Origin: Duganella sacchari
GTDB lineage: Bacteria; Pseudomonadota; Gammaproteobacteria; Burkholderiales; Burkholderiaceae_D
Direction: 5' to 3'
Length of the DNA: 64,000 bases
Assembly (NCBI RefSeq): GCF_900143065.1
Contig: NZ_FRCX01000002.1
Location: 248,001-312,000 of the forward strand
The notes below the pieces were generated by a model. The model did no database searches, had not been told where the DNA came from, and was given only the letters and a program-made list of their open reading frames with translations. The translations under genes and the position numbers were made by a program. Positions 44,401 through 64,000 of the stretch are shown in pieces; positions within the stretch are counted from its first letter, which is position 1; every line of letters starts with the position of its first letter.

Positions 44401-47400
44401 CGTCGGGATTGTGCCTTGGCCCGTTGCCCCAGGCCGATTGTTCCCAGGACGCTGCATCCAGCACCAGGCAGGCGCTGCCGCCTGGCAGGTCCAGCCGCGC
44501 ACGCAGCGCCGCTTGCGTGAGCACGGCCACCGGGGCGCTATCCTGCAGCATGTGCGCCAGACGCTCGTCCGGATAGACCGGGTCCAGCGGCACATAGGCG
44601 CCGCCCGCTTTCAGCGTGGCGAACAGGGCAATCACCATGTCCAGGCTACGTTCAGCACAAATCGCGACGCGCGCATCCGGCCCCACGCCCAGTTCGCGTA
44701 AGTGATGGGCCAGCTGATTGGCACGTTCGTTCAGCTCGCGGTAGCTCAGTTGCTGCCCCTCAAACACAATCGCAGTAGTTTTGGGCTGGGCCGCAGCCTG
44801 CTGTTCGAACAGTGCATGAATCAGGCCGGCTTGCGCTGGCGGGATAGCGCTCTGGTTGAAGCTGTCCAGCACCAGGCTACGTTCCGCAGGGCTCAGCAGA
44901 TCGATCTGATCGACCAGTTGGGCATCATCCGTGACCATCTGGCGCAACATCGCATGCAGATAGGTCCATTGGCGCTGGATGGTGGCTTCGTCGAACAAGG
45001 CCGTGGCGTAATTGAGCTGGCCGCCGATGCGGTCATCGATTTCACGCAGCTCCAGCGACAGGTCGAACTGCGCGAATTCCGGTGCGCCGCCGACCGTCTC
45101 CGCCGTCAACCCCGGCAGTTCAAGCTGTACCTTGGGCGTGTTGTGCCAGGACAGCATGACCTGGAACACCGGATGATGGGACAGCGAACGCGGCGGGTTG
45201 AGTGCTTCCACCAGGCGCTCGAACGGCACATCCTGCAGGCTCTGCGCCTGTACCGCCATCTGTTTTGCCTGAACCAGCAGCGACTGCACGCTGGGGCGGC
45301 CCGAGAGGTCGATCTTGAGCGCCTGCGTATTGATAAAGAAGCCGATCAGCGGCTCGACTTCGACCCGGCTGCGGCCGGCGTGCGAGCTGCCGATCACGAC
45401 CTGCTCCTGTCCGCTCAGGCGGCTCAACACCGCCGCCCAGGCCGCCACGAGCGTCATGTACATGGTCGTACCGTGGCGCTGGCTCAGCGCTTTCAGGCCC
45501 TGGGTCAGTTCAGCGTCGAGGTTGATTTCGACATTGGCGCCGCGATAATCCTGCATCGGCGGACGTGGCCTGTCGGTCGGCAGGCTCAATAGCGCTGGCG
45601 CGCCCTGCAACTGCTGCACCCATTGCTGCAACTGCTGTTGCAGCAGCGGTCCTTGCAGCCACTGGCGTTGCCAGACACCGTAATCGGCGTACTGGATCGG
45701 CAACGGTGGCATCGGATCCGGCTGTCCATTGCGCAGCGCCTGGTACAGGGTGGAAAATTCCTGTGCCAGCACCCCGGCCGACCAGCCATCGGAAATGATG
45801 TGGTGGGTAGTAACCAGCAACACGTGGTCATCATCCCCCAATCGCAGCAGACGGCCACGGATCAGCGGGCCAAGCGCCAGGTCGAAGGACTGGCTGGCTT
45901 CCTCCTTGCTGATACGGTCCAGTTCCAGCGCGCTGGCGCCGTCGAGATCCTGATGCGTCAGCGCAAAGCCGCGCGGTTCATCGATGACCTGCCGCACCTG
46001 GCCGCCGATGCCGACAAAGCGCGTGCGCAGCACCTCATGCCGCGCGACGATACGGTCCAGCGCGCCCTGCAGCGCCGCCTTGTCGAGCGTGCCACGCAAG
46101 CGCACCGCATCCGGGACGTGGTAGGCCTTGCTGGCGCGTGCATCGACGCGCGAGATAAACCACAGCCGTTGCTGCGCCAGCGACAGCGGCAGCGGCGCCG
46201 AGCGGTCTGCCCTGGCGATCGTGCTCAGCGTATCCTGGCCCGCTTCGGCCACATCCAGTGCCAGATCCGCCAGCCGTGGATGCGTGAACAGCACCGACAA
46301 CGGCAGTTCGATACCCAGGCATTCGCGCAAGCGCGATACCAGGCGCACGGCCAGCAGCGAGTGGCCGCCCAGTTCAAAGAAATTGTCGTGCCGGCCCACT
46401 TGCTCAATACCCAGCAGTTCCGACCAGATCTGCGCCAGCGTGGTCTCGATATCGCCGATGGTCGCCTCGTAGGCGCGCTGGACGAAGGCATAGCCATCCG
46501 GTACCGGCAAGGCTTTGCGGTCCAGCTTGCCGTTTGGCGTCAGCGGCCAGGCGTCCAGTGTGACAAACGCGGACGGCAGCATGTATTCGGGCAGCTTGTC
46601 GGCCAGTGCAGCGCGCAACTGCGCCGGCTCTGGCGTGGCTTCCCCGGCAAGCAGGTAAGCCACCAGACGTTTGTCGCCAGGCTGGTCTTCGCGCGCCACG
46701 ACCACCGCCTCGCGCACGCCGTCCAGTCGCGCCAGCTGCGTTTCAATCTCGCCCAGCTCGATGCGGAAGCCGCGTATCTTGACCTGGAAGTCGTTGCGGC
46801 CCAGGTAGTCGATCACGCCGTCCGCGCGCCAGCGGCCCAGATCGCCGCTTTTGTACATGCGCTCGCCATCCACGAAAGGATCGGCCAGGAAGCGTTCCTC
46901 GCTCAGGTCCGGTCGTCCCAGATAGGCACGGGCAACCTGCACACCCGCGATATAGATTTCACCTGTCACGCCCAGCGGTACCGGCTCCCGGTTGGCATCG
47001 AGCAGGTAGAGACGGCTGTTGGCGATCGGCGCACCAATCGGTGGCAGGTCTTCCCAGCTTTCGGACGGCCCGGTCAGTACATGCGCAGCCACCACATGGC
47101 TTTCGGTCGGGCCATAGTGATTGTGCAAGCGTGCCTGTGGACACTGGGCGAACAGGCGCCGGATGGCCGGCGTGATGCGCAATTGTTCGCCCGCCGTAAT
47201 CAGGTCTTGCAGGGCTGGCAAGGGCTGATCCTGCTGCGACCAAAGTTCGCTCAGGCTGTTCAGCGCGATATATGGCAGGTACAAACGCTGTAAATCCTGT
47301 GCACGCATCCAATCGGCCAGGGCCGGCAGATCCAGGCGCAGCGATTCGCTGAGCATCACCAGCGTGCCGCCGCTGCACAGGGTCGAGAAGATTTCCTGGA

Positions 47401-49663
47401 AGGCGACGTCGAAGCCCAGGGCTGCAAACTGCAATGTCCGCGCTGGCAGCGGCAGATCATCACGCTGCCAGCGCAGCAGATTGACCAGGGCGCGGTGTGG
47501 CATGCAAACGCCTTTCGGCAGCCCGGTCGAGCCCGAGGTGTACAGCACATACGCCAGATTTGCCGGGCTGAGCCCGCCGGCCGGCAGATCGTCGGCCGGA
47601 TGCTGGCGCCAGGGCGCGTCGCCATCGGTGACCACCAGATGTGCCTGGCCGGCGAAACGGTCGCGCAAATGCTGCTGGGTCAGCAGCGCCGCTGGTGCGC
47701 TGTCGTGCAGCATGTGGGCCAGGCGCTCATCGGGCAGCACCGGATCGAGCGGGACGTAGGCGCCGCCCGCCTTCAACGTGGCGACAATGGCAACGATCAG
47801 GTCGATGCCGCGCTCAAAGCACAGCGCCACGCGGTCGTCCGGCTGCACGCCCAGTTCGCGCAGATAGTGCGCGAGCTGGTTGGCGCGGGCGTTGAGCTCC
47901 GCGTAAGCAAGCTGCTGTCCCTCGAATTCCAGCGCCACGGCCTCCGGCGTCCGTGCAGCCTGCTGTTCAAACAGCGCATGCACGGTCGCTTCGGGACCGT
48001 CCTCACGGCGCGTGGCGTTAAGGCGGTACAGCACCTGTTCGCGTTCAGCGCGCGACAGCGCGGGAATCGCCTGCATCGGCGTGTCGGCTGCGCTTTCCAG
48101 TGCCGCCACCAGACCTTCCAGCACCTGCAGCACAAAGCCGCCTATACGTTCGGCGGAGAGTGAATGGACGATTTCAGTCGTGACGCGGAACCCCTCGCCC
48201 AGGTCATCGACATGCAGCACGAACGGATAATTGGTCTGGTCGCGGCTTTCGATATGGAGTATGCCGTCGATCACTTCGCCTTCGCTGGCCTGCACCGGGC
48301 GACTATAACGGTAGTTCAACAAGGCGGAAAACAGCGGGGCGCTGCCGGTCATGGCGCTGCAACGCTGCGCCAGCGTCAGCGGCGCCTGTTCGTGATGCAG
48401 CAATTCGACCAGTAACTGGCTGGTTTCGCGAACACTGTGGAGCGCACTGTGCACGCCCAGCTTCACCCGCAGCGGCAGCGTGTTGATGAACATGCCCATG
48501 GCGCGATCAGCTCCCGCCCCGCCCTGCATGCGGCCAAACAGAACCGTGCCAAACACCACATCGTCGCGCCCCGTGCAAGCGCCCAGCACTTGCGCCCAGG
48601 CCAGATGGAACACGCTGGCTGGGCTGACGCCGTGCGCCGTTGCCACGCGCCGTAGACGATCCGCCAGCGCAGTGTCCAGCACGTGACGGGACTGTACCGT
48701 GTTTGCGCCGTTGCCCTGGATATTCAGCAGATCGAATGGCGCGGTGCTGCTGTCAACATCGCCAAGCATGCGGCGGAAGAAATTCTCGTGTTCGGTTTTA
48801 TTGTTGCCCAGCCTAGCCTGCGCAACGAAATTGCGGAACGGCACGGGTTCCGCCAGCTCCGCTTCGCGCTCCTGCATGAACATCACCACCTCGTGCACCA
48901 GCAGCTCCAGGCTGATGTGATCCATGACCAGGTGGTGGTACAGCAGTTGCAGCAGCCAGCGTTGTCCATCCTGGTCAAACGCAGCAAAGCCCTGGATCAA
49001 CGGCGCGCGGCGCACATCCATGCGGAAATGGCGGGGATCGACGTGGGCCTGCAATTGTGCCTGCACGTCGCCACCGTCGAACGACAGCTTCTGCACCTCA
49101 AGCTGGGCCTGGCGCAGCACTACTTGGACCGGATCTTCCAGCCCGTCCCAGTGCATGGCAGTACGCAGCACGTCGTGGCGGGCGATCACCTGGTTGACGG
49201 CGCGCAGGAAACGGTCCAGCAGCTCCTGGTGATCAAAACTCATCAACAGTCGGTTGAGGTAGGCATCGCCCTCCTGCTGCAACAGGTGATGGAACAAAAT
49301 GCCTTCCTGCAGCGGCGCCAGCGGATAGATGTCCTGGACATTGGCCACGCCGCCAGGTGTCGCCTGGACGATGCGGTCGATTTGCGTCTGCGTCAGACGA
49401 ACCAGCGGCAGCATGTCAGGGGTGATCTTCGATTGCACAGCAACGGCGGGCGCTTGCTGCGTGCCGGCCGGGCGCGCTTCGGCCCAGGCCAGCAGTTCGC
49501 GCTTGTGCAGTTTCAGCGACGCGATCACATTTGGCGTCATGAAGCCACGCGCCGCCTTGATGACCAATTCACCTTGCTCCACCCTTACTTCCACCTGGTT
49601 TTCACCAAACAGCTCGATCAGGCCCTGTGCATTCATGGCGCTGTTTTCTACTTCCATGTTCAT
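41420..49663 (-). CDS. NRPS-3: TubC_N-C(E/C)-A(Pro)-T-C-A(acidic)-T-TE-TE, terminal synthetase
   Basis: 2747 residues. A docking domain (residues 10-60, GLIELFGENQVEVRVEQGEL) of TubC_N type opens the protein. Module 1: C with HHLLQQEGD and HHLVMDH (about 243), A with TSGSTGLPKG (about 711), T with GGHSLL (about 1101). Module 2: C with HHIISDGWS (about 1289), A with TSGSTGTPKG (about 1778), T with GGYSLM (about 2161). Two thioesterases follow: GWSAGG (about 2290) and GHSFGG (about 2566). Tandem TE domains occur in several lipopeptide synthetases and mark chain release by cyclisation. The ATG overlaps NRPS-2's stop (49660-49663) with GAGGAG upstream. Predicted to finish the peptide with Pro then an acidic residue. 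Confidence 0.93.
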   Translation of the reverse strand: MNMEVENSAMNAQGLIELFGENQVEVRVEQGELVIKAARGFMTPNVIASLKLHKRELLAWAEARPAGTQQAPAVAVQSKITPDMLPLVRLTQTQIDRIVQATPGGVANVQDIYPLAPLQEGILFHHLLQQEGDAYLNRLLMSFDHQELLDRFLRAVNQVIARHDVLRTAMHWDGLEDPVQVVLRQAQLEVQKLSFDGGDVQAQLQAHVDPRHFRMDVRRAPLIQGFAAFDQDGQRWLLQLLYHHLVMDHISLELLVHEVVMFMQEREAELAEPVPFRNFVAQARLGNNKTEHENFFRRMLGDVDSSTAPFDLLNIQGNGANTVQSRHVLDTALADRLRRVATAHGVSPASVFHLAWAQVLGACTGRDDVVFGTVLFGRMQGGAGADRAMGMFINTLPLRVKLGVHSALHSVRETSQLLVELLHHEQAPLTLAQRCSAMTGSAPLFSALLNYRYSRPVQASEGEVIDGILHIESRDQTNYPFVLHVDDLGEGFRVTTEIVHSLSAERIGGFVLQVLEGLVAALESAADTPMQAIPALSRAEREQVLYRLNATRREDGPEATVHALFEQQAARTPEAVALEFEGQQLAYAELNARANQLAHYLRELGVQPDDRVALCFERGIDLIVAIVATLKAGGAYVPLDPVLPDERLAHMLHDSAPAALLTQQHLRDRFAGQAHLVVTDGDAPWRQHPADDLPAGGLSPANLAYVLYTSGSTGLPKGVCMPHRALVNLLRWQRDDLPLPARTLQFAALGFDVAFQEIFSTLCSGGTLVMLSESLRLDLPALADWMRAQDLQRLYLPYIALNSLSELWSQQDQPLPALQDLITAGEQLRITPAIRRLFAQCPQARLHNHYGPTESHVVAAHVLTGPSESWEDLPPIGAPIANSRLYLLDANREPVPLGVTGEIYIAGVQVARAYLGRPDLSEERFLADPFVDGERMYKSGDLGRWRADGVIDYLGRNDFQVKIRGFRIELGEIETQLARLDGVREAVVVAREDQPGDKRLVAYLLAGEATPEPAQLRAALADKLPEYMLPSAFVTLDAWPLTPNGKLDRKALPVPDGYAFVQRAYEATIGDIETTLAQIWSELLGIEQVGRHDNFFELGGHSLLAVRLVSRLRECLGIELPLSVLFTHPRLADLALDVAEAGQDTLSTIARADRSAPLPLSLAQQRLWFISRVDARASKAYHVPDAVRLRGTLDKAALQGALDRIVARHEVLRTRFVGIGGQVRQVIDEPRGFALTHQDLDGASALELDRISKEEASQSFDLALGPLIRGRLLRLGDDDHVLLVTTHHIISDGWSAGVLAQEFSTLYQALRNGQPDPMPPLPIQYADYGVWQRQWLQGPLLQQQLQQWVQQLQGAPALLSLPTDRPRPPMQDYRGANVEINLDAELTQGLKALSQRHGTTMYMTLVAAWAAVLSRLSGQEQVVIGSSHAGRSRVEVEPLIGFFINTQALKIDLSGRPSVQSLLVQAKQMAVQAQSLQDVPFERLVEALNPPRSLSHHPVFQVMLSWHNTPKVQLELPGLTAETVGGAPEFAQFDLSLELREIDDRIGGQLNYATALFDEATIQRQWTYLHAMLRQMVTDDAQLVDQIDLLSPAERSLVLDSFNQSAIPPAQAGLIHALFEQQAAAQPKTTAIVFEGQQLSYRELNERANQLAHHLRELGVGPDARVAICAERSLDMVIALFATLKAGGAYVPLDPVYPDERLAHMLQDSAPVAVLTQAALRARLDLPGGSACLVLDAASWEQSAWGNGPRHNPDASQIGLSGEHLAYMIYTSGSTGTPKGVMVEHRNVLTFLHGLEACIHGVQPDCRRVAWNSSFGFDMAVKAWGQLARGRTVYLIPEITRLSGEALLGFIEEHRIEALECTPSHLRMLQNAGFLKGRARTLRKLLLGGEAIDTVTWNELAAVEDTLFFNMYGPTECSVDASCGLIDGRTPNIGQVMPGARIYLLDEARQPVPIGVAGELHIGGAGVARGYLNREELTAERFVDDPFAAGAHARMYKTGDLGRWRADGSIEYLGRNDFQVKLRGFRIELGEIEAQLSRLDGVRGAAVIAREDQPGDKRLVAYIVAAPHAAAPDPAQLRAQLSSTLPDYMLPSAIVTLEALPLTPNGKLDRKALPAPEGQGLAQQSYEAPEGEIEQMIAALWSELLGVERVGRHDNFYDLGGYSLMVFEVIEGLKQKGFQVTLQDILLAQKLSELAQLLTAHHGGAQTSDQWVTIRRGGQRQPLIFIHEPSGEVLSYERLARHIDDEVGLYGIRADRSTVAAGSSYEQIAQRYAQIIREALPGGPYRLAGWSAGGVLAYEVARQLMAQDQTVEFVGLIDSWHRGTDHGITREIDLNDKKMLLVSYIEYQGYKLGDTEVAKLMAAADLPAALDCAKQHGWLSQGLAVDEFDARVELAFNLRVAAHHYAAQPLAVPVHLFTAQPDQPSDPANGWRQVAGARLQVHPIGGNHWSLMMDPVRAGHLGSAIASVLASIDGTAARAEAAHHPAAVVISSGDGHGTKVFCIPGAGANATSFLDLSASLAHGATYIGLEAEGLLGLASTVQAAARHYVEAIRTVQPAGPYYLAGHSFGGWIALEVARQLIQAAQVVAPVVVIDSEAPRAQGHRARSEAMAEYIYLVELAGDTSLGISDGDLARRDEAGQIRLVFERMKKAGLLPVKARITALQTVIETFLRQCTIGYLHEQPFGGSLLLLLATPEQGGNAVDLSAWRRAEPGLRVVKIDGSDHLSILKAPYAGLAAKEILKQWYLG
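41425..43030 (-). other. Tandem thioesterase domains
   Basis: TE1 starts FIHEPSGEVLSYERLARHID with Ser in GWSAGGVLAYEVARQL; TE2 starts VFCIPGAGANATSFLDLSAS with Ser in GHSFGGWIALEVARQL. Both keep the nucleophile elbow and downstream strands (VGLIDSWHRG; VVVIDSEAPRA). In arthrofactin-type systems the first TE cyclises and the second assists. Confidence 0.9.
43070..46215 (-). other. NRPS-3 module 2: C, A predicted acidic residue, T
   Basis: Ordinary condensation domain (LPLSLAQQRLWFISRVDARA, HHIISDGWS). A-domain residues read D-M-K-E-L-G-M-V-D (FGFDMAVK, ECTPSHL, LLLGG, NMYGPTECSVD). Lys239 is what acid-selective pockets use, nearest to Glu/Gln-type codes; Asp is possible. The same code occurs in the last module of NRPS-1. 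Confidence 0.7.
46230..49430 (-). other. NRPS-3 module 1: dual E/C, A predicted Pro, T
   Basis: The C domain opens DIYPLAPLQEGILFHHLLQQ with HH-L-xxxx-GD, the dual epimerase/condensation signature, so the upstream residue should become D. A-domain pocket residues read D-V-Q-Y-I-A-H-V-V (FDVAFQE, RLYLPY, LITAG, NHYGPTESHVV), the proline code. Confidence in Pro is high because the code matches well-known Pro modules. Confidence 0.85.
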
Positions 49664-52271
49664 AGTCGGAACTCCTCGGTTTCTTCGTTTTCTGGGATAG
49701 CGGATGCCGCGAACGCCACTGGAATAGCGTTGCGCGGCACGTCAATGGCATGCGAACCGGATGTTGGCGATAGCTGGATGGCGGCTGCCATGGCCGCCAG
49801 GCCGGGATGGGCAAACAGCGCGCGGATGTCGAGCGACCAGCCGCGTTGGCGTAACTGCTCCAGCAAACGGATCGCCAGCAGGGAGTGACCGCCGAGCTCG
49901 AAGAAGTGGTCGCGGCGGCTGATACGCTCGATGCCGAGCAGTTCGCTCCAGATCTGCGCCAATGCCTGTTCGACCTCACCGGCCGGCGCCTCATATGCGA
50001 GACGGATGAAGGCGCCGCCGTCGGGGGCTGGCAAGGCTTTGCGGTCCAGCTTGCCGTTCGGGCTGAGCGGCAGCGCGGCCAGCTGCACATAGGCGGCCGG
50101 GATCATGTAGTCCGGCAGATGCTTGCCCAGTTCGGCACGCAGGACTGCTGCATCAGTGACACCGTCCTGCACCACATAGGCGATCAGGCCGGCGCCGTCG
50201 GCACGGGCAATCACGACCGCTTCGCGCACGCCGGGCTGGCGCACCAGTTGCGCCTCGATTTCGCCCAGCTCGATGCGGAAACCGCGCAGTTTGACCTGGA
50301 AATCATTCCGGCCCAGGTAGTCGACCGCGCCGTCAGCGCGCCAGCGGCCAAGGTCTCCCGTGCGGTACATGCGCCCGCCAGCGACAAAGGGATCGGCCAG
50401 GAAGCGTTCTTGCGTCAGCTGAGGCCGGTTCAGGTAGCCACGCGCTACCTGCACGCCGCCGATGTAGACCTCGCCCGCCACACCGACCGGCACCGGACAA
50501 AAAAAGAGCTGGTTGGCTTGTGCATTCAATGCGGCATAACTGAGCTGATGCTGCTCGAAGCGCACGGCAATGGCGTCCGGCGTGCGGGCGACCTGCTGTT
50601 CGACCAGCTCATGCAGCAGCGCCGCCGGATAATCGGTGGCCGTCTCATTGAAGCCGTACAGTACTTGCTGGCGTTCTGCCGCTGGCAGCGCCTGGAGCTG
50701 CGTCAATGGCTGCTGCGGATTGCGCTCCAGCGCATCGACCAGTCCCTCCAGCGATTGCAGCATGAACGCGGCCACACGCTGTGCCGGCACACTGTCATGA
50801 ATTTCCACGCTCAGCGTAAAACTCTCGCCCAAATCATCAACATGCAGCACAAACGGGTAGTTGGTGCGGTCATGACCACCCAGATGTTCAATCCCTTCGA
50901 GGATGACGCCGCCGCCCTCTTCTTCATGGCTGTAACGGTAGTTCAGCAGGCTGGTGAACAAAGGAGTGTTGGCTGGCAGCGCGCTGCAGCGCTGAGCCAG
51001 AGGCAGTGGTGCATGTTCATGCCGCAGCAGTTCGATCAGCGCGCCGTGGGTGCGCTTGAGACCCTGCTCGACCTGATCTGTGTCCAGCCGCACGCGCAAT
51101 GGCAGCGTGTTGAGGAACATGCCAATCGCCCGCGCGATGGAAGCGCCACCAAGCATGCGGCCAAACAGTACGGTGCCAAACACGACGTCCTCGCGGCCCG
51201 TACACAGCGACAGCACCTTGGCCCAGGCCAGATGGAACAGGCTGGCCGCGCTGACACCGCGTATCTTCACCTGCGCGCGCAGCCGTGCTGCCAGTGCAGG
51301 CGTCAGCTGTGCCGTAGCCTTGCCGATGCGCGCCTCGGTCCCCTGCACGTCCAGCACGCCGAACGGTGCGGTGGGTTCGTCCACGTCGCCCAGCATGCGG
51401 CGGAAGTATTCTTCATGCCGGGTCAGGTCCATGCCCTGCCGCGCCTGGGCGACGAAACGGCGGAACGGCACCGGCGCAGGCAAGGCCGCCGGCCGGCCCT
51501 CGAGCATCAGGACGATTTCTTCGATCAACAGCGCCGAAGCGGTGTGATCGAGTATCAAATGATGGTGCAGCAGCTGCAACAGCCAGGTCTGGGTGGACGT
51601 ATCGGCTATTGCATACGCCGCCAGCATCGGCGCCCGCCGGACATCCAGCCGCAGGTGCCGGGGATCGGCGTACGCCTGCAACTGGCTCAATACGTCGCCG
51701 GCGTGGGGATCGGCCGCCAGCATCTGCACCTCAACATGCGCCTGCCGCCACACCACCTGCACCGGGTCGGTCAACCCTTCCCAATGCACGGCGGTACGCA
51801 GAATGTCGTGGCGCGCGATGACCTGGTTCAGCGCGGCCACAAAACCGTCCAGCCGCGCGCGGCTGTCGAAGCGCAGCAAGGTGGGGATCACATACATATC
51901 GCCTTCTGCCTGCACGCGGTGGTGGAACAGAATGCCTTCCTGTAGCGGCGCCAGTGGGTAGATGTCCTGGATGTTGGCCGCGCCGCCCGGTGTGGCGCGC
52001 ACCAGCTGGTCGATCTGCGCCGGTTCCAGCGTGACCAATGGCAGCATGTCCGGCGTAATCGTCTGTGTTCCTTCCGGAATCACGTAGTGCATGGGATCGG
52101 CGCTGGCGCGCTGTTTCAGCAGCTCGATCAGATTGTGTTTGTGTGAACGTAGCGATGCCATCAGTTCGTTATCCGCCAGCTTGCGCTGGTCGCCCACCAC
52201 CGATAGCTTGTCCCCGTTCAGACGCAGCGAGATGCCAACCGCGTCCAGCTTGTCCAGCAGTTCTATTGCAC

Positions 52272-52275
<4 letters not shown>
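49660..52275 (-). CDS. NRPS-2: TubC_N-C(E/C)-A with deleted core-T
   Basis: 871 residues from a GTG at 52275 overlapping the NRPS-1 stop (52272-52275), with GAGGAGG upstream. Residues 1-60 are a TubC_N docking domain (ELLDKLDAVGISLRLNGDKL). The C domain (about 75-520) carries HHRVQAEGD and HHLILDH. Then the A domain starts normally (HQLSYAALNAQANQL) but jumps straight to PVPVGVAGEVYIGGVQ: about 300 residues, including the TSGSTG loop and the whole substrate pocket, are missing. The small C-terminal A subdomain and T (GGHSLLAIRLLEQL) are intact. Flanking sequence is nearly identical to the Ser module of NRPS-1, so it probably once activated Ser. As written it cannot adenylate. Confidence 0.9.
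50500..50520 (-). other. A-domain deletion junction with a 7-base T run
   Basis: At the join NQL-FFC-PVPV three residues belong to neither parent, encoded by CTC TTT TTT TGT. Comparison with the intact module at 62.6-63.5 kb places the breakpoints here. The reading frame is preserved. Confidence 0.8.

Positions 52276-64000
<11,725 letters not shown>

Overview
The window looks like a chromosomal segment of a GC-rich betaproteobacterium, most likely Oxalobacteraceae (Massilia/Duganella/Janthinobacterium type). Pointers are a PEP-CTERM protein, a KfrA-type protein paired with a tyrosine recombinase, an HD-GYP/EAL/hybrid-kinase signalling block, and a very large NRPS locus with dual epimerisation/condensation domains. 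These are family-level inferences; no rRNA or tRNA is present to confirm taxonomy.

Layout. (1) 1-6.2 kb, minus strand: response regulator, histidine kinase, TolC-type outer-membrane factor, membrane-fusion protein and an HME-type RND pump (cut by the window edge), a metal-efflux operon with 4-base stop/start overlaps. (2) 6.3-12.3 kb: accessory island with a tyrosine recombinase and divergent KfrA-like protein, then a reactive-sulfur cassette (ArsR-rhodanese fusion, divergent DsrE-like protein, persulfide-dioxygenase-like MBL protein, MFS transporter), ending in gene scraps (HlyD fragment, frameshifted second KfrA). (3) 12.3-20.9 kb: truncated chemoreceptor start, HD-GYP c-di-GMP phosphodiesterase, a kinase/receiver/EAL operon whose EAL gene has a frameshifting deletion, and a MocR-type regulator. 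(4) 21-26 kb: transposon graveyard (IS66 and IS21 remnants, a complete IS3-type element, a kinase 3' fragment) around an orphan 522-aa protein with a deaminase-like zinc signature. (5) 26-35 kb: AraC regulator and divergent FAD monooxygenase; an M12B-like metalloprotease ending in a dockerin next to a PEP-CTERM-anchored cohesin protein; a membrane patatin-like protein. (6) 35.1-64 kb, minus strand: one long biosynthetic operon running from beyond the right edge to a palindromic terminator at 35.1 kb.

The NRPS operon encodes three synthetases and six tailoring genes. Selectivity residues read by eye give Ser-Pro-basic-acidic-(Ser-like module with a deleted A domain)-Pro-acidic-TE-TE, preceded by at least one module outside the window. 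Dual E/C signatures predict D configuration after Ser, the first acidic residue and the second Ser-like position. Four Fe(II)/2-oxoglutarate oxygenases follow. From memory this order and tailoring set resemble empedopeptin/tripropeptin-type lipopeptide lactones (Ser, Pro, Arg, beta-hydroxy-Asp, Ser, hydroxy-Pro, beta-hydroxy-Asp), antibiotics that bind lipid II. The most unusual points are the missing A-domain core in the second synthetase, the cohesin/dockerin gene pair, and the deaminase-like protein carrying two 14-3-3-type motifs.
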